Positions 15,400 through 24,578 of a DNA stretch of 64,000 nucleotides are shown piece by piece. The stretch's first letter is position 1. The number at the start of each line of letters is the position of its first letter. The notes below the pieces were generated by a model. That model was not told where the DNA came from. It made no database searches and saw only the letters and a program-made list of their open reading frames with translations. Source of the DNA: Lichenicoccus sp965276875 (GTDB taxonomy: Bacteria > Pseudomonadota > Alphaproteobacteria > Acetobacterales > Acetobacteraceae); NCBI RefSeq assembly GCF_965276875.1, contig NZ_OZ255701.1:992001-1056000 (forward strand), given 5' to 3'. A program made the translations under genes and the position numbers.

Positions 15400-16866
15400 A
15401 TGGCGGATCCATGCAGCCTGACAGCCGTCGAACTGGCAGCGTCCGTACGCGCCGGCACGGTCACGGCCCTGCAGGCGACCGAGGCAGCCCTGGCGCGAAT
15501 GCAGGCGCTCGAACCGATATTGCACGCTTTCTGCACACCAACGCCTGAGCTGGCGCTTGCCACCGCCCGCGGCATCGATGCGGCGATCGCGGCGGGCACC
15601 CCTGTCGGCGCTCTTGCCGGCGTGCCGATCGCCATCAAGGACCTGATCTGCACCAAGGGCATCCGCACCGTCTCCGGCTCGCCCGCTTATATCGATTTCA
15701 TACCCGACGAGGACGACATCGTGGTCGAGCGGGTGAAGTCGGCCGGTGCGGTGATCCTCGGCAAGACCAACGTTCCCGAATTCGGCTATAGCGGCGTCGG
15801 CCATAATCCGGTGTTCGAGACCACCTGCAATCCCTGGAACCCGGAACGCACCTCCGGCGGCTCAAGCGCCGGCTCCGGGGCCGCGGTGGCAGCCGGCATG
15901 TGCCCGCTGGCCTTCGGCAGCGATGGCGGCGGCTCTGTCCGCATTCCGGCCGCGCATTGCGGCGCGTTCGGCATGAAGCCCAGCATGGGCCGTGTGCCGC
16001 TCTATCCGGGCTGCCGCGACGAGCGCTTTCCGGGCATGTCCGGCTGGGAGTCGCTCGAACATATCGGACCGATCACGCGCAGCGTTGCCGATGCGGCACT
16101 CATGCTTTCGGTGATTGCCGGCCCCGATCCGCGCGATCGGCACTCGATTCCCGCGGGCGACATCGACTGGCTTGAATGCGCGCGTCCACGCACACTCACC
16201 GGCCTGCGGGTCGCCTACAGCGCCGACTGGGGGTACGCCGCAGTCGATCCCGAGGTGCGGCGCGTGGTGGGCCATGCCGTGCGTGTCTTCGAGAGCGATC
16301 TCGGCTGCATCGTCGAGGAAGCCGATCCCGGCTTTGCCGATCCGGCGGAGGCGTTCTGGGCGCTGGTGGCAATGGAGACCGATCTCGCCGGCATGCGGGC
16401 GATGGTGGAGACGCACGGTGCGCGCATGTCGCCGCATCTTGTCGCCATGGTCACACGACGATGGACCGCGGAGGAATTCAATGCCGCGATCATCCGGCGC
16501 AAACAGGTCACCAACGCACTATGGCGGTTCATGCAGCGCTATGACCTGTTGCTGACGCCGACGCTTGCGGTGCCACCCTTCGCGCTTGGCATACAGGGTC
16601 CCGGCGAAATCGACGGGCGCGCGGTCTCCGACAGTGCCTGGCTCGCCTTTACCACGCCGCTGAACATGACAGGCCAGCCGGCCGCCTCGGTTCCAGCCGG
16701 CTTTACCAACAACGGACTTCCGGTCGGCTTGCAGATCATCGGCGGCCATCTGGACGACGCCGGCGTGTTGCGCGCCGCCGCCGCCTTCGAGCAGGCCAGA
16801 CCCTGGGCCGGCCACGTGCCGCCCGTTGTCGCCCGGCTCAATCAGCAGACAGGAACGCGCCCATGA
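15400..16866 (+). CDS. Amidase (amidase-signature family)
   Basis: Serine amidase of about 488 aa with the Ser-cisSer-Lys triad visible: lysine in VPIAIKDL near residue 84, the glycine/serine signature TSGGSSAGSGAAVAAG near 155-170, and SDGGGSVRIPA after it. The hydrolysed bond is likely a linear amide or carbamoyl group, perhaps a product of the hydantoinase; the substrate cannot be read from sequence. AGGAG lies nine bases before ATG 15400. The stop overlaps the start of the permease gene (ATGA), so it opens a four-gene coupled operon. Confidence 0.9.
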   Translation: MADPCSLTAVELAASVRAGTVTALQATEAALARMQALEPILHAFCTPTPELALATARGIDAAIAAGTPVGALAGVPIAIKDLICTKGIRTVSGSPAYIDFIPDEDDIVVERVKSAGAVILGKTNVPEFGYSGVGHNPVFETTCNPWNPERTSGGSSAGSGAAVAAGMCPLAFGSDGGGSVRIPAAHCGAFGMKPSMGRVPLYPGCRDERFPGMSGWESLEHIGPITRSVADAALMLSVIAGPDPRDRHSIPAGDIDWLECARPRTLTGLRVAYSADWGYAAVDPEVRRVVGHAVRVFESDLGCIVEEADPGFADPAEAFWALVAMETDLAGMRAMVETHGARMSPHLVAMVTRRWTAEEFNAAIIRRKQVTNALWRFMQRYDLLLTPTLAVPPFALGIQGPGEIDGRAVSDSAWLAFTTPLNMTGQPAASVPAGFTNNGLPVGLQIIGGHLDDAGVLRAAAAFEQARPWAGHVPPVVARLNQQTGTRP

Positions 16867-18167
16867 GCACGACATCCCGTTCAGATATCGATCAGAGGCT
16901 GGGCGAGGAGTACGAACACGAAGCCGTGCCGCTGGGCCAACGCAAGAGCCTCGGCTCGGTAGCTGCGATCTGGTTTGGATTTCCCATGATCCTGACCAAC
17001 GCTTTGTTCGGCGGCATCATTACCTATCATCTCGGTTTCACGCTTGGCCTGCTCGCTTTGCTGTGCGGCAATGCCGTGCTGTTCCTGTATGTCGGCACGC
17101 TCAGCGCCATCGCCGGACGCACCGGGCTGAACTTCGCGATGCAGGCGAAACGCACGTTCGGCACGCGCGGTTACGCCATCGCCTCGTGCTTCCTGTCGAC
17201 CATCGTGATCGGCTGGTATGCGTTCCAGACCGGCTTGACCGGCGCCACGCTGCACGAGAATTTCGGCTGGAACACCACGCTGATTATCTGCATTGCGGCA
17301 CTGCTCTACACCGGAGTGACCTTTATCGGCGTGCGCGCGCTGACCATCATCGGCATGATCGCAGCCCCGCTCTATATCATTCTTGGACTGGCTGCCGTGT
17401 GGTTCGTTTTTTCCGCGCACGGGCTCGGTGGCGTGACCCGCTACACGTCGCACGCCTACGGCATGAGCTTCGCCGGCGCGATGACGCTGGTGATCGCAAC
17501 CTTCGCCGATTCCGGCACGATGACCGCGGACTTCACCCGCTGGTCGAAATCCGGGCCACAGGCCGTGCTTGCGGCGTTCACCGCGTTTCCGGTGGCAAAC
17601 CTGGTCGCCCAGCTTTTCGGCCTCACGGTGGTGGCCTCCGGCGCCGCATTGGCGCCGGCCACCGATGGCGGCGATTTCCTGCCCCTGCTGACCGGTCATG
17701 GCACGTTGCTGTCCACGCTCGCCGTGGTTTTCGTATTCGTCAATCTGGGATCGGTCTGCACGCATTGCCTCTATAACGGCGCGGTCGGCTACAGCCACCT
17801 GTTCGGCAGCCATATGCGACGGCTGACGCTGGTGCTCGGGGCCATCGGCGGCGTGCTTGCCGTCGCCGGGGTTTGGAGCCTGTTCCTGAGCTGGCTAAAC
17901 GTGCTCGGCGTTCTGGTGCCGCCGATCGGTGCGGTGATGATCACCGACCAGGTGCTCCTGGGCGGCCTGCACCGCACGGCCACGCAGGCGGCGTATCGTC
18001 CGGCGGCGCTGATTGCCTGGGCCGCGGGCGCGGTGTGTGCCTTCCTGGTGCATCTCGGTCTACCCGGGCCAGGCGAGGCGATCACCGGCATCCTTGTCGG
18101 CGGCGTCTTGTATGCGCTGATCCAGTCGCGCCTGGCTGGACGTCTGGCGCTGCCGGCGGCTGAGTAG
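16863..18167 (+). CDS. NCS1 family nucleobase:cation symporter (CodB-like)
   Basis: Inner-membrane permease of about 434 aa with roughly 12 hydrophobic segments and the NCS1 N-terminal motif region (GQRKSLGSVAAIWFGFPMIL). Family members import cytosine, purines, allantoin or hydantoins with a cation. The ATG overlaps the amidase stop, implying one transcript and import of the substrate the operon degrades. Resemblance to CodB/PucI-type carriers does not fix the substrate. Confidence 0.88.
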   Translation: MSTTSRSDIDQRLGEEYEHEAVPLGQRKSLGSVAAIWFGFPMILTNALFGGIITYHLGFTLGLLALLCGNAVLFLYVGTLSAIAGRTGLNFAMQAKRTFGTRGYAIASCFLSTIVIGWYAFQTGLTGATLHENFGWNTTLIICIAALLYTGVTFIGVRALTIIGMIAAPLYIILGLAAVWFVFSAHGLGGVTRYTSHAYGMSFAGAMTLVIATFADSGTMTADFTRWSKSGPQAVLAAFTAFPVANLVAQLFGLTVVASGAALAPATDGGDFLPLLTGHGTLLSTLAVVFVFVNLGSVCTHCLYNGAVGYSHLFGSHMRRLTLVLGAIGGVLAVAGVWSLFLSWLNVLGVLVPPIGAVMITDQVLLGGLHRTATQAAYRPAALIAWAAGAVCAFLVHLGLPGPGEAITGILVGGVLYALIQSRLAGRLALPAAE

Positions 18168-18179
18168 GGCGCGAATACC

Positions 18180-19196
18180 ATGAACGGATTGGGCGGACTG
18201 AATCCCGCGCCGGACGGTGTTGTGGTTTCTCTCGTGCAGTTGCAACTGCCTGTGGTCGCGACGCACGAGGATCTGGCGCGGCAGACGGCGCGGATCGTGG
18301 AGATGGTTGGCAAGGCACGTCGCAACATGGGCGCCGCCGACCTGGTCGTGTTTCCGGAATACGCGCTGCACGGCCTGTCGATGGATATGAGTCCGGAGAT
18401 CATGTGCGGACTTGACGGTCCCGAGGTCGCGGCCTTCAGCGACGCGTGCCGGACACACCGGATCTGGGGCTGCTTTTCAATCATGGAGGCCAATCCGGAC
18501 GGCAATCCCTACAATACCGGCCTGATCATCGATGCCGACGGAGAAATCAAGCTGACGTATCGCAAGCTGCATCCCTGGGTGCCGGTCGAGCCCTGGGAGC
18601 CGGGCGATCTCGGCATTCCGGTGATCGAGGGGCCGCGCGGGGTGAAGCTGGCGCTGATCATCTGCCATGACGGCATGTTCCCCGAGATGGCCCGCGAATG
18701 CGCCTACAAGGGCTGCGAACTCATGCTGCGGACCGCCGGTTACACCGCGCCGATCCGCCAAGGCTGGCGGATCACGAACGAGGCCAACGCGTTCTGCAAT
18801 CTGATGGTCACCGCGAGCGTGTGCATGTGCGGCTCGGACGGAACCTTCGATTCCATGGGCGAGGCTATGGTCGTGGATTTCGACGGCACGATTCTGGTGC
18901 ATGCAACCAACGGTCGCCCGGACAAGGTTATCACCGCCGAGATACGTCCCGATCTGGTGCGCGAGGCGCGTATCCATTGGGGCGTGGAAAACAATATCTA
19001 CCAGCTCGGTCATCGCGGCTACAGCGCGGTCGCCGGGGGGGCGCGTGACTGCCCCTACAGCTACATGCACGATCTTACGGCCCATCGTTACCGCCTGCCC
19101 TGGGAGGACCAGGTCCGGCATACGGATGGAACCTCCAGCGGCCTGTCGCGACCAACGCGCAATTATGGCGCCGGCCAGCAGGGGATCACCAGGTGA
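18180..19196 (+). CDS. amiF: Formamidase (nitrilase superfamily)
   Basis: Hydrolyses formamide to formate and ammonia. About 338 aa, the length of AmiF. The nitrilase triad is visible: Glu in VFPEYALHG near residue 60, Lys in YRKLHPW near 133, Cys in IICHDGMFPE near 166. The long conserved C-terminal extension (GHRGYSAVAGGARDCPYSYM) is typical of formamidase rather than short-chain aliphatic amidases generally. It lies 12 bp after the permease gene and its end overlaps the next gene by four bases. Confidence 0.9.
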   Translation: MNGLGGLNPAPDGVVVSLVQLQLPVVATHEDLARQTARIVEMVGKARRNMGAADLVVFPEYALHGLSMDMSPEIMCGLDGPEVAAFSDACRTHRIWGCFSIMEANPDGNPYNTGLIIDADGEIKLTYRKLHPWVPVEPWEPGDLGIPVIEGPRGVKLALIICHDGMFPEMARECAYKGCELMLRTAGYTAPIRQGWRITNEANAFCNLMVTASVCMCGSDGTFDSMGEAMVVDFDGTILVHATNGRPDKVITAEIRPDLVREARIHWGVENNIYQLGHRGYSAVAGGARDCPYSYMHDLTAHRYRLPWEDQVRHTDGTSSGLSRPTRNYGAGQQGITR

Positions 19197-19870
19197 GCAT
19201 TGCCGCCGAGCCCTACGCATGGCCGTTTGATGGCGACCTCCGCGCGGCCAATACGGCGCTGATGATCATCGATATGCAGACGGATTTCTGTGGCCGGGGG
19301 GGCTATGTCGATGCGATGGGCTATGACCTGGCCCTCACCCGCACACCGATCGCGCCGATCGGCCGCGTGCTCGAAGCGGCAAGACGCGCGGGCCTGCTGG
19401 TGGTGCATACCCGCGAAGGCCACTGCGCCGATCTGTCCGACCTGCCTGCCAACAAACGCTGGCGATCACGCCAGATCGGCGCCGGGATCGGCGATCCGGG
19501 CCCCTGCGGACGCGTGCTGGTGCGCGGCGAACCCGGGTGGGAGATCATCCCCGAGCTCGCGCCGCGGCCAGGCGAGATCGTCCTGGACAAGCCAGGCAAA
19601 GGCAGCTTCTACGCCACCGATCTCGAACTCATTTTGCGTACACGCAGCATACGCAACGTCGTGCTGAGCGGAATCACCACCGACGTCTGCGTGCATACGA
19701 CCATGCGCGAAGCCAACGATCGTGGATTCGAGTGCCTGCTGCTGGAGGATTGCTGCGGCGCCACCGACCACGCACTGCACGAGGCGGCGGTGCGCATGGT
19801 GACCATGCAGGGAGGTGTGTTCGGCGCCATCGCCTCCAGCACCGCTTTGCTGAAGGCGGATTTTGCATGA
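19193..19870 (+). CDS. Isochorismatase-family amidohydrolase (RutB/biuret-hydrolase-like)
   Basis: Cysteine hydrolase of about 225 aa starting with GTG that overlaps the formamidase stop (GTGA). The triad is visible: Asp in MIIDMQTDF near residue 25, Lys in DKPGKGSFYATDLE, Cys in GITTDVCVHTT near residue 165. The Asp-Phe-Cys-Gly context after the first Asp and the ATDLE segment resemble ureidoacrylate amidohydrolase (RutB) and biuret/triuret hydrolases. It would release ammonia and carbamate from a small ureido compound. Last gene of the operon. Confidence 0.85.
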   Translation: MSIAAEPYAWPFDGDLRAANTALMIIDMQTDFCGRGGYVDAMGYDLALTRTPIAPIGRVLEAARRAGLLVVHTREGHCADLSDLPANKRWRSRQIGAGIGDPGPCGRVLVRGEPGWEIIPELAPRPGEIVLDKPGKGSFYATDLELILRTRSIRNVVLSGITTDVCVHTTMREANDRGFECLLLEDCCGATDHALHEAAVRMVTMQGGVFGAIASSTALLKADFA

Positions 19871-20192
19871 GCAAATGGTGATCGCGATCGACAGCGCGAT
19901 TCCGGAGGTGGGGCGTATCTGCGAGGCCGTCTGCCGCTGGGCTGTGATGGCGTTCTTGCGCAGTTGTCTCCGGCAGTTCAGCCAAGCGAGGCATAATGGC
20001 CATTCTGATGATCGCCATGATGCAGCTCATCGGTTGCGTTCAACGCGGGTGATCCATCGGCAGCGCAGTGCAGCGCCCGTTTGGTGCTTCTCCGGCCTAA
20101 CCCCTGCCTGTTCGAGTATTCCCAGGCGAAGTTCCTCGGTCGGCTGCAATGGGAGTGGAGGCAGCAAAAGGGCTCGGTCCGGACACGATGGT
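19871..20192. other. 322-bp intergenic region with no supported gene
   Basis: Lies between the end of the amidase operon and the end of convergent parC. Short open frames exist on both strands (for example from 20030 leftward on the minus strand) but none has a recognisable motif, a good Shine-Dalgarno or length above about 60 codons outside the flanking genes. It may be a gene remnant; no hairpin-plus-T-run terminator was seen. Confidence 0.5.
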
Positions 20193-22406
20193 CTACCCGC
20201 GCCGCAACACCCATGCCGGCGCAGTCCGGCCGGCGTCGCCACGCTTGCCGAGATACGGTTGCAATTCGGCCAGGCTGCGCGGCTTCACACCCTCCTGCCA
20301 AGCCAGCCCCAGACCGGCGTCGAATACCCGTACTGCCGCGAGGCCGCCATCCTTGTAGGATTGCAGCATCGAGCCGGTGCCACGTCCAAGCACGGGCACC
20401 TGATCGAGCGGAAACACCAGCAGGCGCCGGTTTTCGCCGAGCACCGCCACGTGGTCTCCGAGGGCGGCAACGCAGGCGGCGGCGCGTTCGCCGGGCTTGA
20501 GGTTGAGGATCTGCTTGCCGGTGCGCTTCTCGGCGACCAGATCGGCGGCCTCGATCAGCAGGCCCTTGCCGTTGGAGGCGGCGATCAGGTGGCGCTCGGT
20601 GTCGCGCAGTACGAACAGGACGACCAGTTCCTCCTCCTTGGAGAGCTCCACCATGACGCGGATCGGCTGGCCGTCGCCGCGGCCGCGTGGCAGGTCGCCG
20701 GCGCGCAAGGTAAAGGCGCGGCCGTCGGACGCGAACAGGCACAGCCGGTCGCTGGTCCAGCATTCGAGTGTGCGGGAGAGTCCGTCACCCTCCTTGAATT
20801 TCAGCGCGGCAGGGTCGGCCGCGTGGCCGGGGCGAGCGCGTATCCAGCCCTGCTCGGAGAGGATGATGGTGATCGGCTCGGGTTCGCCTGCCGCGATCTG
20901 CGAGAGGTCGACCGGTTCGGGCGGCAAAGCGAGCGTGCTGCGCCTGGAACCCAGCGGGCCCGCGCCGAACTTGCGACGCATTGCTTCGAGTTCGGCGGCG
21001 ATCCGCTTGGTGCGCAGCTTCTCGTGCGTAAGCAGGGCTTCGAGATCGCCACGCTCCTTGGACAGGCTTGTGTGCTCCTTGCGGATTTCGATTTCTTCAA
21101 GCCGGCGCAATGAGCGCAGGCGCATGTTCAGGATCGCTTCCGCCTGTGCCTCGTTGAGCGTGAAGGCGGCCATCAGTTCGGGGCGCGGCTCGTCGGCCTC
21201 GCGGATCACCCGGATTACGGCGTCGAGGTTGAGATAGACCGCAAGGAAGCCGTCGAGCACGTTCAGGCGGCGCTCCACCGCGGCCAGGCGGTGGCGGGCG
21301 CGTCGCTGGAGGACTTCATGGCGATGGTCGAGCCAAGCCTGTAGGACCGCACTCAGGCCCATCACCCGCGGCACCCGGTCGGCGCCCAGCACGTTCATGT
21401 TCAGCGGAAACCGGCTCTCCAGGGCGGTTGCGCGAAACAGCGTCTCCATCAGCACCTCGGGCTCGATGCCGCGGCTCTTCGGCTCAAGGATCAGCCGCAC
21501 CTCGGTAGTGCTCTCGTCGCGCACGTCGCCGAGCAGCGGCAGCTTCTTCTGATCGAGCAGGTCGGCGATCTGCTCGATCAGGCGGGATTTCTGCACCTGG
21601 AATGGAATTTCGCTGACCACGATTTGCCAGGTGCCGAAGCGTCCTGGCTCGACCGCCCAGCGCGCGCGCAGGCGAAAGCCGCCGCGCCCGGTCTCGTAGG
21701 CCTGCCGGATCGCGGCCGCATCCTCGACGATGACGCCGCCGGTTGGGAAGTCCGGGCCCGGCATCGCCGCCAGCAGCGCGTCGAGCGAGGCCGCGGAGTC
21801 GCGCAGCAGCACCAGGGCCGCGGCGCACACCTCGCCGGCGTTATGCGGCGGGATGCTGGTCGCCATGCCGACGGCGATCCCGGCCGCACCATTGGCGAGC
21901 AGGTTGGGGAACGCCGAGGGCAGCACCACCGGCTCGTGTTCCTCGCCGTCATAGGTCGGCCGGAAATCGACCGCGTCCTCGTCGATGCCGTCGAGCAGCG
22001 CGCGCGACACCTCGGTCAGGCGCGACTCCGTGTAGCGCATGGCGGCGGCGTTATCGCCGTCGATCGAGCCGAAATTGCCTTGGCCCTCGACCAGCGGGTA
22101 GCGCACCGCGAAATCCTGGGCGAGCCGCACCAGCGCCTCGTACACCGAGGCGTCGCCGTGCGGGTGGTACTTGCCGATGACGTCGCCGACGACTCGCGCG
22201 CACTTCTTAAAGCCCGCGGTGGGATCGAGCCGGAGTTGCTGCATGGCGTAGATCAGCCGGCGATGCACCGGCTTGAGGCCGTCGCGCACGTCCGGCAGCG
22301 ATCGTGACATGATCGTCGACATCGCATAAGCGAGATAGCGCTCGCTCAGCGCATCGGTGAGCCGCGTATCCTCTATGTGCCCTGCCCCGCTGGGATCCAA
22401 CGCCAT
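20193..22406 (-). CDS. parC: DNA topoisomerase IV subunit A
   Basis: Type IIA topoisomerase cleavage subunit that decatenates daughter chromosomes with ParE. About 737 aa, ParC rather than GyrA length, with a short C-terminal beta region. Near the N-terminus are LSERYLAYAMSTIMSRSLPDVRDGLKPVHRR and the quinolone-resistance region KYHPHGDASVYEALVRLAQ. The catalytic Tyr lies in AAAMRYTESRLT near residue 120. ATG 22406 is preferred over GTG 22409. Its 5' end overlaps or closely abuts the divergent MFS gene. parE is not in the window. Confidence 0.95.
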   Translation of the reverse strand: MALDPSGAGHIEDTRLTDALSERYLAYAMSTIMSRSLPDVRDGLKPVHRRLIYAMQQLRLDPTAGFKKCARVVGDVIGKYHPHGDASVYEALVRLAQDFAVRYPLVEGQGNFGSIDGDNAAAMRYTESRLTEVSRALLDGIDEDAVDFRPTYDGEEHEPVVLPSAFPNLLANGAAGIAVGMATSIPPHNAGEVCAAALVLLRDSAASLDALLAAMPGPDFPTGGVIVEDAAAIRQAYETGRGGFRLRARWAVEPGRFGTWQIVVSEIPFQVQKSRLIEQIADLLDQKKLPLLGDVRDESTTEVRLILEPKSRGIEPEVLMETLFRATALESRFPLNMNVLGADRVPRVMGLSAVLQAWLDHRHEVLQRRARHRLAAVERRLNVLDGFLAVYLNLDAVIRVIREADEPRPELMAAFTLNEAQAEAILNMRLRSLRRLEEIEIRKEHTSLSKERGDLEALLTHEKLRTKRIAAELEAMRRKFGAGPLGSRRSTLALPPEPVDLSQIAAGEPEPITIILSEQGWIRARPGHAADPAALKFKEGDGLSRTLECWTSDRLCLFASDGRAFTLRAGDLPRGRGDGQPIRVMVELSKEEELVVLFVLRDTERHLIAASNGKGLLIEAADLVAEKRTGKQILNLKPGERAAACVAALGDHVAVLGENRRLLVFPLDQVPVLGRGTGSMLQSYKDGGLAAVRVFDAGLGLAWQEGVKPRSLAELQPYLGKRGDAGRTAPAWVLRRG

Positions 22407-23667
22407 CACTCACCCTCTCGACCGTCGCGCCCGCCGCATGCGCGTCATTGCCCTGACGTTGCTGATGGTGGCCGGCACGGTCAACTATCTCGACCGCTCG
22501 GCCCTTTCCATCGGCAATGCGGCGATCCGCGCCGACCTGCATCTGTCGGATGCACAGATGGGGCTGCTGCTGTCGGTGTTCGCCGTCGCCTACGGGGTGG
22601 CGCAGCTCCCGGTGGGCATCCTGGTCGACCGCTTTGGCCCGCGTCGGGTGCTCGGCCTCAGCCTGGTGCTGTGGTCGCTGGCGCAGGGAACGGCGTCGTT
22701 CTCATCGACGCTGCGGCAGTTCGTGGTGGCGCGCGCCGCTCTCGGGATTGGCGAGTCGCCGATGTATCTCGCCGGCACCAAGGTCTGCAGCAACTGGTTC
22801 GCGCGCGCCGAACGCGCCTGGCCGATCGGGCTGTTCAACGCCTCCTCGGCGCTGGGGCCGGCGATCGCGCCGGGGATCCTCACCATCCTGCTGCTGCATT
22901 ACGGCTGGCGGTCGATGTTCCTGATCATCGGCGCCGCCGGGCTGGTCGTCGCCGTGCTCTGGCCGCTGCTCTACCGCGATCCCGAGCAGTACGGCATCTC
23001 CGAGGCCGAGCGTGCCGCGATCCATGCCGGCGACGACGACACCCCGGATCACGGCGGCTGGACCGTGCTGCTGCGCCAGCCGACGAGCTGGGGCATGGCG
23101 TTCGGCTTTCTCGGCGTTATCTACATGACCTGGCTGTATGGCACCTGGCTGCCGGACTATCTTGAGCGCGCAAGGCATCTGTCGGTCGCCGCCGCCGGGA
23201 TCTGGACCTCTGTGCCGCAGGCCTGCGGCTTCCTCGGCGCGCTGCTCAGCGGTCTCGTGGCGCGCTGGCTCGCGCGCTTCGGGGTGCAGCCACTGGCCGC
23301 CTGCAAGCTGCCGCTGATCGCGGGCATGCTGGTCACCGCCGCCTGCACCGCGAGTGCGGCGCTGGTGCATTCGGTGCCGGCGGCGATTGCCCTGGTCAGC
23401 CTTGCGCTGTTCTCCGCCAGCCTCGCCTCGTCGTGCGGCTGGTCGATGGCCTCCGTCGCCACCAGCCCGCAGCGGGTGGCAACCCTGGAGGCGATCCAGA
23501 ATATCGGCGGTTCGGTCGGCGCCGGTCTGGCGCCGGTGATCACCGGCGAGATGGTCCAGCTCACCGGATCGTTTACGCCGGCCTTGCTGTTCGCCTCTGG
23601 AATCGCTGTCCTCTCCGCCCTGATCTATGCCGTGTTCGTGCGCGAACCTGTGCGCGTGCCAAGCTGA
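22375..23667 (+). CDS. MFS transporter, anion:cation symporter type
   Basis: About 430 aa with 12 predicted membrane segments. TVNYLDRSALSIGNAAI in segment 1 and the GILVDRFGPRR loop between segments 2 and 3 are the signatures of the ACS family (hexuronate, galactonate, tartrate, phthalate carriers). ATG 22375 gives a basic cytoplasmic tail before segment 1, but overlaps the 5' end of parC by 32 bp; ATG 22438 would avoid the overlap and give 409 aa. It is followed 11 bp later by a hydroxyacid dehydrogenase, suggesting uptake of a sugar acid or hydroxyacid. Confidence 0.88.
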   Translation: MCPAPLGSNAITHPLDRRARRMRVIALTLLMVAGTVNYLDRSALSIGNAAIRADLHLSDAQMGLLLSVFAVAYGVAQLPVGILVDRFGPRRVLGLSLVLWSLAQGTASFSSTLRQFVVARAALGIGESPMYLAGTKVCSNWFARAERAWPIGLFNASSALGPAIAPGILTILLLHYGWRSMFLIIGAAGLVVAVLWPLLYRDPEQYGISEAERAAIHAGDDDTPDHGGWTVLLRQPTSWGMAFGFLGVIYMTWLYGTWLPDYLERARHLSVAAAGIWTSVPQACGFLGALLSGLVARWLARFGVQPLAACKLPLIAGMLVTAACTASAALVHSVPAAIALVSLALFSASLASSCGWSMASVATSPQRVATLEAIQNIGGSVGAGLAPVITGEMVQLTGSFTPALLFASGIAVLSALIYAVFVREPVRVPS

Positions 23668-23678
23668 GGACCGCCGCC

Positions 23679-24560
23679 ATGCAGATCGGTTTCGTGGGAC
23701 TGGGTCCGATGGGCGAGCCGATGGCGCGGCGATTGCTCGATGCCGGGCACGACCTGCGCGTCTTCAACCGCACCGCTGCCCGCACCGAAACCCTGATCGC
23801 GGCCGGCGCGCATCGCGCCAAGACGCCAGCGCAAGCGGCCGACGGCGCGGACATCGTCTTCTCCATGCTCGCCAACGATGCGGCCGTGGAAGCGCTGGCA
23901 CTCGGCGCGAATTCCATCGCGGACGGGCTTGGCCGCAACAACGTGCATGTCTCGTGCAGCACGATCTCGCCGGCACTGTCGACGCGGCTGGCAGCTGTGC
24001 ACGGCGAGCGCGGTCAGCTCTATGCCGCCGCCACTGTGCTCGGCCGGCCGCCGGCGGCGGCGAGCGGCGACCTGTTCATCGTGCTTGCCGGCAGCGAAGA
24101 CGCGCGCACGCGCATCTCTCAGCCTCTGTCCCAGCTCGGCCAGCGCACCTTCGAGCTCGGTGACGATCCGGCCCAGGCCAACCTGGTCAAGCTCGTGCTG
24201 AACTTCATGATTTTCTCCACCATCGAGCAGATGTCGGAGATGTTCGCGCTGGGCGAAAAGGGCGGCGTGGCACCAGCCAAGCTGTTCGAAATCCTGACCA
24301 ACAGCTTCTTTACCGCACCGGTGCACCGGAACTACGGCAAGCTCATGGTCGATAAACATTTCAGCCCGCCTGGTGCGGCGGTGCCGCTGGCGGCCAAGGA
24401 CACCCGCCTGCTGCTCGCCGCGGCGGAGCATTTGTCGGTGCCGGTGCCGATGGCCTCGCTGCTGCGCGACCGCTTCCTGGCGATGACCGCCAAGGGCGAA
24501 GCCGGCCTCGATTTCGCGGCCCTCGCACTGCGCGCACGCGACGATGCCGGCCTCGACTGA
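23679..24560 (+). CDS. NAD(P)-dependent beta-hydroxyacid dehydrogenase (tartronate semialdehyde reductase / HIBADH family)
   Basis: About 293 aa. The Rossmann start GFVGLGPMGEPMARRLLDAGH (residues ~4-24), the substrate-binding CSTISPALSTR, and a C-terminal helical domain with NLVKLVLNFM carrying the catalytic Lys place it in the 3-hydroxyisobutyrate dehydrogenase / GlxR group. Typical substrates are tartronate semialdehyde, 3-hydroxyisobutyrate or succinic semialdehyde. It is translated from the same strand as the MFS carrier and the following SDR, probably one operon. The earlier open frame (from 23433) overlaps the MFS gene and is discarded. Confidence 0.9.
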   Translation: MQIGFVGLGPMGEPMARRLLDAGHDLRVFNRTAARTETLIAAGAHRAKTPAQAADGADIVFSMLANDAAVEALALGANSIADGLGRNNVHVSCSTISPALSTRLAAVHGERGQLYAAATVLGRPPAAASGDLFIVLAGSEDARTRISQPLSQLGQRTFELGDDPAQANLVKLVLNFMIFSTIEQMSEMFALGEKGGVAPAKLFEILTNSFFTAPVHRNYGKLMVDKHFSPPGAAVPLAAKDTRLLLAAAEHLSVPVPMASLLRDRFLAMTAKGEAGLDFAALALRARDDAGLD

Positions 24561-24578
24561 AACGAAAGGAGCACTACC

